64,000 nt of DNA from Hyphobacterium indicum (lineage in GTDB: Bacteria; Pseudomonadota; Alphaproteobacteria; Caulobacterales; Maricaulaceae), in the NCBI RefSeq assembly GCF_003129605.1, contig NZ_QBDX01000002.1, positions 161,501 to 225,500 on the forward strand. Reading direction: 5' to 3'. The notes under the pieces are model-generated. The model was not told the origin of the DNA and did not search any database. It saw only the letters and a list, made by a program, of their open reading frames with translations. The translations under genes were made by a program, and so were the position numbers. Position 1 is the stretch's first letter; each line of letters begins with the position of its first letter. Positions 37,745 through 45,986 of the stretch are shown in pieces.

Positions 37745-38794
37745 CTAGGCAGCCGACCGGACACTGTCGCCGGTTTCTGTCGTGACCCGGTTACGTCCGT
37801 CTTTCTTGGACTTGTAGAGATTGGAATCAGCGCGCTCGATCAATTCCTCGACCGCCTCGCCATGCTTGTAGCTGGCGACACCGAGCGAAATGGTGATATT
37901 GCCCAGATCCTCGCTGGTGGACTTGCGCAGCAAGCGCTTGCCTTCAACCGTCATGCGGATCTTTTCAGCCAGTGCATTGGCTTCCATCAGGCTGGTTTTC
38001 GGCATCACAACGGCAAATTCCTCGCCGCCATAACGCGCGACCGTGTGCGTGTCACCGGCATTGCGGGTCATGCAGCCTGCGACAAATCGGATGATCTGGT
38101 CCCCGGTCTGATGACCCCACGTGTCATTGAAGCGCTTGAAATGATCAATGTCGCAAAGAATGAGGCACATGGACTCGTTATTGGCATCCGCCGAACGGCG
38201 GCCCTTGCGCAGCATTTCGTCAAACCGTTTGCGGTTGGCGATGCCGGTCAGGGCATCCGTCATGGATTCCTCGCGGACACGTTCCAGATTGGTCCGCAGC
38301 TTGACCACCTCGCTGGAGGTTTCCTGGAGGCGGCGTTCCAGTTCGCGCGAGCGTTGCTGCATCCGTGTTGTTGCAGCGACAAGGGACTGGACCACGCTGC
38401 GGACGGCATCCGGGTCGGCATTTTCATCAAATGCCGTTTCGGCACCGGCAAGTGTTTCGCCATATTCGGCTGTATGCTGCTCGGCGGCTTTCAGGGTTTC
38501 GCGAACCTGGGCGAGCTCCTTGCCCATGGCGCCGGAGCTGGCTATGACCGCTTCCTGGATTTTCGCGATGGCAAAGTGCTCGTCATACATCCTGTCGCAG
38601 AAAGCCTGATTGAGCGGCTCGCCTTTTTCGATGCGGGCTGAAATCGCTTCGCACAATTCCGGAATGGAATCGGACGCAAAACTGGAGAAAACGGCGTAAT
38701 TCTCTGGCGTGGGCGCGACGTCGTAACGCTCCATCAAATCGAGCGTTTCTTTCGCCAATGTGCGACCTTCTGGTCCTTGCAAACGTCCGTTCAC
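37745..38794 (-). CDS. Diguanylate cyclase (GGDEF domain)
   Basis: About 349 residues from GTG 38794, which has AGGGG upstream; an alternative TTG at 38860 adds 22 residues. The N-terminal part (about 10-110) is helical with an ARMPENYAVF-like segment (VAPTPENYAVF). A coiled coil follows (about 145-185, RSRELERRLQETSSEVVKLR), then a GGDEF domain with the active site GGEEF at about 256-260. The domain is intact (CDIDHFKRFNDTWGHQTGD, ARYGGEEFAVVMP), so it should make c-di-GMP. The RxxD inhibitory site normally found five residues before GGEEF is not present in its usual register. It is soluble, with no membrane segments. Confidence 0.88.
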   Translation of the reverse strand: MNGRLQGPEGRTLAKETLDLMERYDVAPTPENYAVFSSFASDSIPELCEAISARIEKGEPLNQAFCDRMYDEHFAIAKIQEAVIASSGAMGKELAQVRETLKAAEQHTAEYGETLAGAETAFDENADPDAVRSVVQSLVAATTRMQQRSRELERRLQETSSEVVKLRTNLERVREESMTDALTGIANRKRFDEMLRKGRRSADANNESMCLILCDIDHFKRFNDTWGHQTGDQIIRFVAGCMTRNAGDTHTVARYGGEEFAVVMPKTSLMEANALAEKIRMTVEGKRLLRKSTSEDLGNITISLGVASYKHGEAVEELIERADSNLYKSKKDGRNRVTTETGDSVRSAA

Positions 38795-38903
38795 GGCCAA
38801 CCCCTTGATAATCCGTTTCACGATGAACCACGTCTGTCCCGTGATTCGAGTTGGCTTCAAAGTGCGTCACAAAGGGAAAGAAGCCGTAAACAGCCCGGCA
38901 GAA

Positions 38904-40334
38904 TTAACCCTGTCCGATATTGAAAAAGGCGGGCGTATCATCGCCAAAGCCTTTGACATTGTCATTTTCGCCGCCGGACTCTCTTGCGGAGCCGCGGCTT
39001 GACCGGTCACGCCGCGGTGCCGGTTTTGGTTTTTTCGGCGCATTCCGGGTCTCGGCCGCGGGGACTTCAGACGCGTCTGTATCCGGTTTTTCGGACTTGG
39101 CAGGTGCTGCGGATTTTTCCGTATCGGTCTTGCCAGGCCGGCGCTTGCGCCCGCGAGAGGGCGTTGGCTCGTCCGCTTGAGCGGATTCCGGCGCGGAACC
39201 GGCACCATCGCCGAAATCGGCAGACGGGATTTTCTTTCCGAGCATTTTTTCGACGGCGGCGAGATTGCGATCGTCCGAGGGGCCGACAATGGTTATCGCT
39301 TCGCCCTCAAGCCCGGCGCGGCCTGTGCGGCCGATGCGGTGAACATAATCCTCCGCATTATGAGGCACATCGAAATTGAACACATGGCTGACCGCCGGAA
39401 TGTCGAGCCCGCGGGCTGCGACATCGCTGGCGACGAGAAAACGCAACGTGTCCGATTTGAACTCGTCCAGCGTCTTTGTCCGCGTGGACTGGTCAAGATC
39501 GCCATGGATCGGTGCTGCCGAAAACCCGTGCTTGATCAGTGATCGTGCCACGGTGTCGACATCACGCTTGCGATTGCAGAAAATGATGCCGTTCTTGACG
39601 CCGCTCCGCCCGATGGCCTTGCGCAGCATGTCGCGCTTGGCGGCAGGCGTCTTGTCTTTCACCCGCGCCACCAGTTGCGTGATCGTCGTTGCGGTCGAGG
39701 CCGGGCGCGAGACTTCAACGCGCACCGGATTATTCATGAAGCGATCGACGAGCGACTTGATTTCCGGTGGCATGGTGGCCGAGAAAAACAGTGTCTGGCG
39801 TTGCGCGGGCAGGGTTTTCAGGATGCGCTCGATATCCGGTATGAAGCCCATATCCAGCATCCGGTCGGCTTCATCAATCACCAGGATCTGCACACCGTTG
39901 AGCAGGACCTTGCCGCGTTCGAACTGGTCCAGCAGGCGGCCGGGCGTTGCAATGACGACATCGGCCCCCTTGTTGAGGATTTCCTCTTGCGGGCCAAAAG
40001 CGACGCCACCAATCAACAGAACTTTCGTCAGCTTGGTATTCTTGGCGTAATTGTCAAAGTTTTCCGCAATCTGCGCGGCCAGCTCACGGGTCGGCGACAG
40101 GATCAGCGAGCGGGGCATGCGGGCCTTGGCGCGGCCTTTGGACAGGCGTTCGATCAGCGGAAGCGTGAATGACGCGGTCTTGCCGGTTCCGGTCTGGGCG
40201 ATGCCCAGAACGTCTTTGCCTGCGAGCGCGTGAGGGATGGCACCTTCCTGGATGGGGGTCGGCTGTTTGTAGCCGACGGCATCAAGGGCATCGAGAAGTT
40301 TTTGGCCGAGGCCGAGGTCTGAAAATGAGATCAT
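38904..40334 (-). CDS. DEAD-box RNA helicase (RhlE-like)
   Basis: A 476-residue DEAD-box helicase with all core motifs: Q-motif (GYKQPTPIQEGAIP), AQTGTGKT, SPTRELAAQI, ATPGRLLDQ, VIDEADRMLDMGF, FFSATMPPE, and HRIGRTGRAGLEG. The core ends at about 365. The tail is basic and disordered (SRGRKRRPGK, KPKPAPRRDRSSRGS), as in the RhlE group. Such helicases join the alphaproteobacterial RNA degradosome or assist ribosome assembly. A strongly structured region precedes the start (see 40367 and 40402). Confidence 0.93.
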   Translation of the reverse strand: MISFSDLGLGQKLLDALDAVGYKQPTPIQEGAIPHALAGKDVLGIAQTGTGKTASFTLPLIERLSKGRAKARMPRSLILSPTRELAAQIAENFDNYAKNTKLTKVLLIGGVAFGPQEEILNKGADVVIATPGRLLDQFERGKVLLNGVQILVIDEADRMLDMGFIPDIERILKTLPAQRQTLFFSATMPPEIKSLVDRFMNNPVRVEVSRPASTATTITQLVARVKDKTPAAKRDMLRKAIGRSGVKNGIIFCNRKRDVDTVARSLIKHGFSAAPIHGDLDQSTRTKTLDEFKSDTLRFLVASDVAARGLDIPAVSHVFNFDVPHNAEDYVHRIGRTGRAGLEGEAITIVGPSDDRNLAAVEKMLGKKIPSADFGDGAGSAPESAQADEPTPSRGRKRRPGKTDTEKSAAPAKSEKPDTDASEVPAAETRNAPKKPKPAPRRDRSSRGSARESGGENDNVKGFGDDTPAFFNIGQG

Positions 40335-40366
40335 GAAAAGATTATCTAGCTATCCGGGCAGGGTTG

Positions 40367-40395
40367 CGGTCGCGCCTTTTGAAAAGGCGCGACCG
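40367..40395. repeat. 29-base near-perfect palindrome upstream of the helicase
   Basis: Arms of 14 bases (CGGTCGCGCCTTTT and its exact complement) flank a single central G. As RNA on the minus strand it would form a very stable hairpin 33 bases before the helicase start codon. There is no T-run after it in either direction beyond the arm itself. It may end the amidohydrolase transcript, or sit in the helicase 5' leader, or bind a protein as DNA. Confidence 0.6.
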
Positions 40396-40401
40396 TCCTA
40401 A

Positions 40402-40434
40402 AGTTGGCGGCACCATACGAATGGCGCCGCAACT
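40402..40434. repeat. Second inverted repeat, adjacent hairpin
   Basis: AGTTGGCGGC (40402-40411) pairs with GCCGCAACT (40426-40434) as a 9-bp stem with one bulged G. It lies six bases from the 29-base palindrome, between the helicase and the amidohydrolase stop at 40453, so the two hairpins form a tandem structure. Confidence 0.5.
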
Positions 40435-40452
40435 GTCAATCAGCGTAACCCT

Positions 40453-41721
40453 CTAGCGGCGATAACCGAAAGGCGTTGTGTCATCCATGTCAGCATAACG
40501 ATCCCGCAACCGGGTCTGACGTGAGGACATTTCGGTCTCTTCACCGTCAATGATGACATGGGTGGGGGCCGACATCACTTCAAGCGGGTCGCCGTCCCAG
40601 ACAACAACATCCGCCATATAACCGGCTGCAAGGGCGCCATATTGGTCACCAACCCCAAAGATTTCAGCCGGCGTCAGCGTAATGGCCCGGAAGGCGGCCT
40701 CCCAGGACACGCCGTTTGTTACGGCATTCCCGGCATGTTGCGGCAGCAGCCGGGCATTGAAATAACCGTCCGCTGTCTGCGTCGTATAGGCCACACGCAC
40801 ACCCGCCGCATCAAGACGTGCAGCGGCTTCCAGCGTTGACCCGAGCGCATCAAAGGAGGAGGGCAGGTTCCGCATCGGATCCATCAGCACCGGAATACCG
40901 GCTTCCGCCAGTTCTCCGGCCACCATCCAGGCTTCAGCAGCTCCGAATATCACCAGCTGTACCGGCGCATTCTCTTCGGCAAAACGGATGGCCCGGCGAA
41001 TGTCCGCAGCGCGATCCACTTCGAGGATGAGCGGTATACGGCCCCGGACCACATCTACCAGCGCGGCCGCATCATAACGGCTCAGCGCATCGCCCTGGCC
41101 GGAGGCATAGCGCCCCGGATAGGCCCGGGCATCGCCGAATGCCGCTTCCAGAAAGGCCCAGGCGGCAGACCGCGAACCGCCGGCAGAGCCGGCGCCGGAC
41201 TGGCTGAGATCGGCGAAGACGAAGCTCTGCGTATCGAACAGAGAATCCATATCGCCGCTGGAGTCACCGAGAGCGCCGAGCCCGGCAAACACTGTCGATC
41301 CGGTTGACGGGACCACAGCGAAGCGGGTGACACCCTCGATCCGCGATGTGGCGATATAGGTGCCGTTCGGATTGAAACTGTCGGCAACATCCAGCGCCAC
41401 CGAGAATTCGCTTTCAGACGCCGAGGCGTCATTGGCGGTATCCTCGAGTGCGACCTCGATGAGGCCAAGCTGGGTGAAAGGCGCGAAAATCCCCGGCGTG
41501 ATCCATCCGCCATTGGCGTCAATCGTGTCGACACCGTCAGGGACGTCGATATTCGCGCCGACCGAGACAATTACGCCATCGCGGATCAGCACCCCGCCGG
41601 AGCTGATCTGCCCCTGATCGGTATTGGTGATGACACGGCCATTGAGAATGGCAAGGTCCTGCGCGGCCGCCGCACTGGTCAGCGCGGTGCCGGCAGCGAG
41701 AAGTGCAATGATCGTTTTCAT
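40453..41721 (-). CDS. Amidohydrolase-fold protein lacking metal ligands (pseudoenzyme)
   Basis: 422 residues with a signal peptide (MKTIIALLAAGTALTSAAAAQ). It aligns along its length with the amidohydrolase encoded just upstream (LAILNGRVITN, GGWITPGIF, GYMADVVVWDGDPLEV), but every metal-binding position I can match is lost. IHSHLG becomes FTQLG, the MHCYR histidine becomes LEVDR, FHHAVEAY becomes IFGAAEAW, and the IHSDD aspartate becomes YTTQTAD. It is therefore probably inactive and may serve as a partner subunit. Its ATG overlaps the stop of the active paralog by one base. Confidence 0.85.
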   Translation of the reverse strand: MKTIIALLAAGTALTSAAAAQDLAILNGRVITNTDQGQISSGGVLIRDGVIVSVGANIDVPDGVDTIDANGGWITPGIFAPFTQLGLIEVALEDTANDASASESEFSVALDVADSFNPNGTYIATSRIEGVTRFAVVPSTGSTVFAGLGALGDSSGDMDSLFDTQSFVFADLSQSGAGSAGGSRSAAWAFLEAAFGDARAYPGRYASGQGDALSRYDAAALVDVVRGRIPLILEVDRAADIRRAIRFAEENAPVQLVIFGAAEAWMVAGELAEAGIPVLMDPMRNLPSSFDALGSTLEAAARLDAAGVRVAYTTQTADGYFNARLLPQHAGNAVTNGVSWEAAFRAITLTPAEIFGVGDQYGALAAGYMADVVVWDGDPLEVMSAPTHVIIDGEETEMSSRQTRLRDRYADMDDTTPFGYRR

Positions 41722-43142
41722 CAGTCGTCTCCCTCACCAATCTGTCCGAGGTCAAAATCGCTGACCGGTTGCACGTCATTGGCGCGGTCATACATCAGCG
41801 CTCCGTCGATATAGACATGATCCGCCTGCGCATAGGTGGAGAAGGGATGGGCCGACCAGATGACGATATCGGCGCGGTTGCCGGCCTCTATGGATCCGGT
41901 TTCATCCGCAATTCCGAGCGCGCGCGCCGGATTGGAGGTGAACCAGGAAACGGCTTCCGCATCTGAAATCTCGAGCCCCATACGGCGGCCATCGGAGAGC
42001 GCTTTTGCGACCTCCTGATTGAGCCGCTGAATGCCCAGCGCATCATCCGAGTGGATCATGGCGCAAGCCCCGTTGGTATGGGTCAGGGCGAGATTTTCGC
42101 GGACCGTGTCATAGGCTTCCATCTTGAAACCGCCCCAGTCTGCCCAAACCGCAGCGCAGATATCGGCCTCGGCCAGAAGGTCGGGGATCTTGTAGGCTTC
42201 CACAGCGTGATGGAATGTCGTGACCTGGTATCCGAATTCCTCGCTCATATCGATGACCTGCGCCATCTGGTCGGCACGGTAGCAATGCATCTGGATCAGG
42301 ATTTCGCCTTCCAGGACGCCCATCAGCGTGTCGAGTTCCAGATCCCGGGTCGGGGCCGGATTGTTTTCCGGATCATCCCAGTGATCATTCCAGCTATCGC
42401 GGTAATCCGCGGCGCGGATCCAGCTGGCGCGATATCCGGCCATATTGCCCATATCCGTCGCCGGTGACGATCCGCGGCTGCCGTAAACGCGCGACGGATT
42501 CTCGCCACAGGCCATTTTCAGCGTGTAGGGCGCGTCCGGGAATTTCATATCCTGAACCGTGCGGGCGGCGACATTGCGCAGCGTGATGCCGCGGCCGCCG
42601 AATAGATTGCCGGAGCCGGGCAGGACATGAAGCGTGGTGACGCCACCGGCCAGCGCGCGGGCAAATCCCGGATCCTGCGGCCAGACGGAATGCTCTGCCC
42701 AGACCTCGGCGGTGTTCGGCTGCGTCAGCTCATTGCCATCGGAATGCGCGTCAACCTGCGGTGAGGGATAATCCCCGAGATGGGAGTGGATGTCGATAAC
42801 GCCGGGCGTGATGAAACGGCCCGCGGCGTTGACAATGACGGCCCCTTCAGGCGCTTCCAGTCCCTGGCCGACGGCCGTAATACGGCCATTCTCGATCAGG
42901 ACGTCGCCATTCTCGATCTCATTACCGGCCCCGTCGAAAATCGTCGCACCGGTGACAAATGTGGTTTCGCCAGCTTGCGGCGAATAGGTCGAGGGATAGG
43001 GATCCAGATCAAAGCGGACCAGCTCCGCCGCCTCGTCATCCTCTCTGACTGACTGGCTTTCGCCATTATCTTCAGCGCCCGAGCAGGCGGCGAGCGCCCC
43101 CATGGCCAGCAAGGCTGTCCATCGCTTCCAGTCCAGTGACAT
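41721..43142 (-). CDS. Amidohydrolase lipoprotein, imidazolonepropionase-like
   Basis: 473 residues beginning with a lipoprotein signal (MGALAACSG, lipid on Cys20), so it should be anchored to an envelope membrane. The metallo-dependent hydrolase barrel is intact: HSH in PGVIDIHSHLG, a histidine in IQMHCYRADQM, another in TTFHHAVEAYK, and the catalytic Asp in MIHSDDALGIQ. The final beta domain closes with RADIVIWSAHPFS. Members of this family hydrolyse cyclic amides, dipeptides or related compounds; the substrate is unknown. It is translationally coupled to the downstream metal-less paralog. Confidence 0.88.
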   Translation of the reverse strand: MSLDWKRWTALLAMGALAACSGAEDNGESQSVREDDEAAELVRFDLDPYPSTYSPQAGETTFVTGATIFDGAGNEIENGDVLIENGRITAVGQGLEAPEGAVIVNAAGRFITPGVIDIHSHLGDYPSPQVDAHSDGNELTQPNTAEVWAEHSVWPQDPGFARALAGGVTTLHVLPGSGNLFGGRGITLRNVAARTVQDMKFPDAPYTLKMACGENPSRVYGSRGSSPATDMGNMAGYRASWIRAADYRDSWNDHWDDPENNPAPTRDLELDTLMGVLEGEILIQMHCYRADQMAQVIDMSEEFGYQVTTFHHAVEAYKIPDLLAEADICAAVWADWGGFKMEAYDTVRENLALTHTNGACAMIHSDDALGIQRLNQEVAKALSDGRRMGLEISDAEAVSWFTSNPARALGIADETGSIEAGNRADIVIWSAHPFSTYAQADHVYIDGALMYDRANDVQPVSDFDLGQIGEGDD

Positions 43143-43212
43143 GTTGTTCCACCCCTTGTGAAGTCGTGCCTCTAATTGGTTCGCGTATTGAAGCGGGTGC
43201 CGGGGGGGCGTG

Positions 43213-45300
43213 TCAAACGTCCAGCGCGGAATCCGAGAATTGCGGCGCGTGGTCCTGGATGTACTGGAAGCGCAATTCGGCCTTCTTGCCCATCAGCGTT
43301 TCGACCAGGGCTTCGAAAGCCGGCCGTCCGGCAGCATCGAAGGTGATGCGGGCCAACTGCCGCACCGACGGGTCCATCGTGGTCGACTTCAATTGCGCCG
43401 GTGTCATTTCACCAAGGCCCTTGAAGCGTCCGACATCGACTTTCGCGCCGGCCTTGAACTCCGACTTCAGCAACTCCTCACGATGGGCATCATCGCGCGC
43501 ATACACCGTCTTCGAACCCTGCGTCAGGCGATAGAGCGGCGGTTGCGCCAGATAGAGCCGTCCGGCTTCAATCAGGCGCGGCATGGCAGTGTAGAAAAAG
43601 GTGATGAGCAGAGCGGCAATATGCGCCCCGTCGACATCGGCATCGGTCATGATGATCACCCGCTCATAGCGCAGGTCATCGGGATTGAATTTCGAGCCGG
43701 TCTGAACTCCCAGCGCCAGCAGCAGGTCGCTGATCTCCTGATTGGCCGCCATCTTGTCGGCTGTCGCCGAGGCCACATTCAGTATCTTGCCGCGCAAGGG
43801 CAGGATGGCTTGCGTCTTCCGGTCCCGCGCCTGTTTCGCCGAGCCGCCGGCCGAATCACCCTCGACCAGGAAGAGTTCGGTATTGTCCGAACCCGCCCGC
43901 GAACAGTCCGCCAGCTTTCCGGGCAGACGCAATCGGCGCGACGCGGTCTGGCGCTTGACCTGTTTCTCCTTGCGGCGGCGCATGCGGTCTTCGGCGCGCT
44001 CGATGACCCATGACAGCAGGATATCGGCTTCCTTGGGCGCACCGCCCAGCCAGTGGTCGAAGCGGTCGCGGACGGAGGTTTCGACAATACGGGCGGCTTC
44101 GGCGGTCGCCAGCCGGTCCTTGGTCTGACCCTGGAATTCCGGATCATGGATAAAGACGGACACCAGTGCGCCCGCCCCGCCCATCACGTCTTCCGGGGTG
44201 ATCAGATTGCCTTTCTTGACCCCGGCCAGCTCGGCATAGGCGCGCAGTCCCTTGGTCAGGGCATTGCGCAGCCCCTGTTCATGTGATCCGCCCTGCGGGG
44301 TTGGCACGGTATTACAGAAGGATTGAACGAATCCGTCGGCATCGCCAAAGCCGACCAGTGACCAGCTGACCGCCCATTCCACGGCCCCGTGACCGGCCTC
44401 TTTCTCGATCCGGCCGGCAAACTGGGACTGTGTGACCTGGCTTTTCTTGCCGATGATCTCGGTCAGGCGGTCGGACAGCCCGCCGGGGAAACTGAGCACG
44501 GCCTGGGACGGCGTATCTGTCCCGGCGACCAGTTCCGGATCGCACGACCAGCGGATTTCAACGCCGCGTCTCAGGAAGGCCTTGGACCGCGCCATGGCAA
44601 ACAGGCGCGCCGGTTTCAGCTGCGCCCTGCCATGGAAGATCTGCTCATCGGGTTTGAAGCGGACACTGGTGCCGCGCCGGTTGGGAGCCGCACCGACTTT
44701 TTCCAGCTTGCCCATGGGGTGGCCGCGTTCAAAGACCTGCCGCCACAGGGTTTTCTCGCGCGCCACTTCGACTTCCAGGCGTTCGGACAGCGCATTGACC
44801 ACGGCCGCGCCAACCCCGTGCAGCCCGCCCGCTGTCTTGTACGATTTGTCAGAAAACTTGCCCCCGGCATGCAGGGTGGTGAACACGATTTCCAGCGCGG
44901 ACTTGTCCTTGAATTTCGGGTGCGGGCCCGTGGGGATGCCGCGGCCATTATCCGTAACAGTGACAAAGCCGTCGGCATCCATCCGGACCTCGATCCGGTC
45001 GGCCCAGCTGGCCACCACCTCGTCCATGGAATTGTCGAGCACTTCGGCGAACAGGTGGTGCAGGGCGCGCTCATCGGTACCGCCGATATACATGCCCGGA
45101 CGGCGGCGGACGGCCTCCAGCCCTTCGAGGACCTCGATGGAATCGGCATCATAGGCGGTGCCGCCCGGATTTGGGGCAGGGCGATGGCTTGCCTCCGGTT
45201 CAGGATCATCGTCCACTTTTTCCGCGGCCGGCTTGACCGGCTGCGACGGTGAAGCCGGCGGGGCGGAAAACAGGTCGTCTTGTTCAGGTTTGGCGCTCAT
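43213..45300 (-). CDS. parE: DNA topoisomerase IV subunit B
   Basis: A 695-residue GHKL ATPase/topoisomerase subunit. ATP site motifs are EVLDNSMDEV, DNGRGIPTG and GGLHGVGAAVVNAL. The TOPRIM domain has ELFLVEGDSAGGSA, ILPLRGKILNV and MTDADVDGAHI. It ends with GRFKGLGEM and MGKKAELRFQYIQD. With ParC it decatenates daughter chromosomes. ATG 45300 is chosen because MSAKPEQDDLF is the natural start; an upstream in-frame start at 45381 overlaps the next gene. The first 55 residues are acidic linker. Confidence 0.95.
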   Translation of the reverse strand: MSAKPEQDDLFSAPPASPSQPVKPAAEKVDDDPEPEASHRPAPNPGGTAYDADSIEVLEGLEAVRRRPGMYIGGTDERALHHLFAEVLDNSMDEVVASWADRIEVRMDADGFVTVTDNGRGIPTGPHPKFKDKSALEIVFTTLHAGGKFSDKSYKTAGGLHGVGAAVVNALSERLEVEVAREKTLWRQVFERGHPMGKLEKVGAAPNRRGTSVRFKPDEQIFHGRAQLKPARLFAMARSKAFLRRGVEIRWSCDPELVAGTDTPSQAVLSFPGGLSDRLTEIIGKKSQVTQSQFAGRIEKEAGHGAVEWAVSWSLVGFGDADGFVQSFCNTVPTPQGGSHEQGLRNALTKGLRAYAELAGVKKGNLITPEDVMGGAGALVSVFIHDPEFQGQTKDRLATAEAARIVETSVRDRFDHWLGGAPKEADILLSWVIERAEDRMRRRKEKQVKRQTASRRLRLPGKLADCSRAGSDNTELFLVEGDSAGGSAKQARDRKTQAILPLRGKILNVASATADKMAANQEISDLLLALGVQTGSKFNPDDLRYERVIIMTDADVDGAHIAALLITFFYTAMPRLIEAGRLYLAQPPLYRLTQGSKTVYARDDAHREELLKSEFKAGAKVDVGRFKGLGEMTPAQLKSTTMDPSVRQLARITFDAAGRPAFEALVETLMGKKAELRFQYIQDHAPQFSDSALDV

Positions 45301-45338
45301 GCGCGGATATTGCCCGAGTCGCAAACGGAAGGGGAGAT

Positions 45339-45947
45339 TTAGAACACTCCGAGGAAGCGCCGGTTCAGCCGGCGGCGGCATTGCGAAATCTGGCTGTCAT
45401 ATCGCGCCGCATCCCGCGCGACCTCGTCGGCGGCACGGTTCAACCATGAAATATTGCGGTAGCTGCCATTGTTATAGCCGGTATGCCCCTGATGATAGGC
45501 GAGGTAGTGGGCGCGCGCATCGCTGGAAGATATTCCCGAAAGCCGGCCGCTCATATGGCCATACCAGCCGATGAAATCGACGGCATCGCCAAAATCGTCG
45601 CGATCTGCGCCACGGCGTCCGGTTTCTTCCCGGTACCAGTCCCATGTGCCATCCAGTGCCTGTGCATAACCATAGGCGGATGAGGGGCGGCGGCCCGGTA
45701 TGATGCCCAGAAGGCGTTGCCGGGCAGGGCGGGCATTGGCATCAAAAGACGATTCGCGTTTGAGGATAGCCAGCTGGATGCCGGGAGAAATTCCCCAACG
45801 GTCTTCGCTTCGCCGCAGATCCCGCCACCAGGCCCGGTTGTCTTCCAGGATCAGGCAGGCGTCATGGGTTTGCGAAGGCGGCGCATGGCCACACCCCGCA
45901 ATCACGCCTGCGATCAGGCAGAAGAAAAGGGCACGCAGGAACTGCAT
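45339..45947 (-). CDS. Lytic transglycosylase-like lipoprotein
   Basis: 202 residues with a lipoprotein signal (FCLIAGVIAGC, lipid on Cys19). The SLT-type core has GISPGIQLAILKRESSFDANA with the likely catalytic Glu, SAYGYAQALDGTWDWY, and SDARAHYLAYHQGHTGYNNGSY, a pattern seen in single-domain muramidases of this group. It probably cleaves peptidoglycan strands near the outer membrane. Start ATG 45947, just downstream of the autotransporter stop on the same strand. Confidence 0.85.
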   Translation of the reverse strand: MQFLRALFFCLIAGVIAGCGHAPPSQTHDACLILEDNRAWWRDLRRSEDRWGISPGIQLAILKRESSFDANARPARQRLLGIIPGRRPSSAYGYAQALDGTWDWYREETGRRGADRDDFGDAVDFIGWYGHMSGRLSGISSSDARAHYLAYHQGHTGYNNGSYRNISWLNRAADEVARDAARYDSQISQCRRRLNRRFLGVF

Positions 45948-45986
45948 GCCCTTTCTTTGACCGCAAGACGGTTAACCGCGGGTTTC

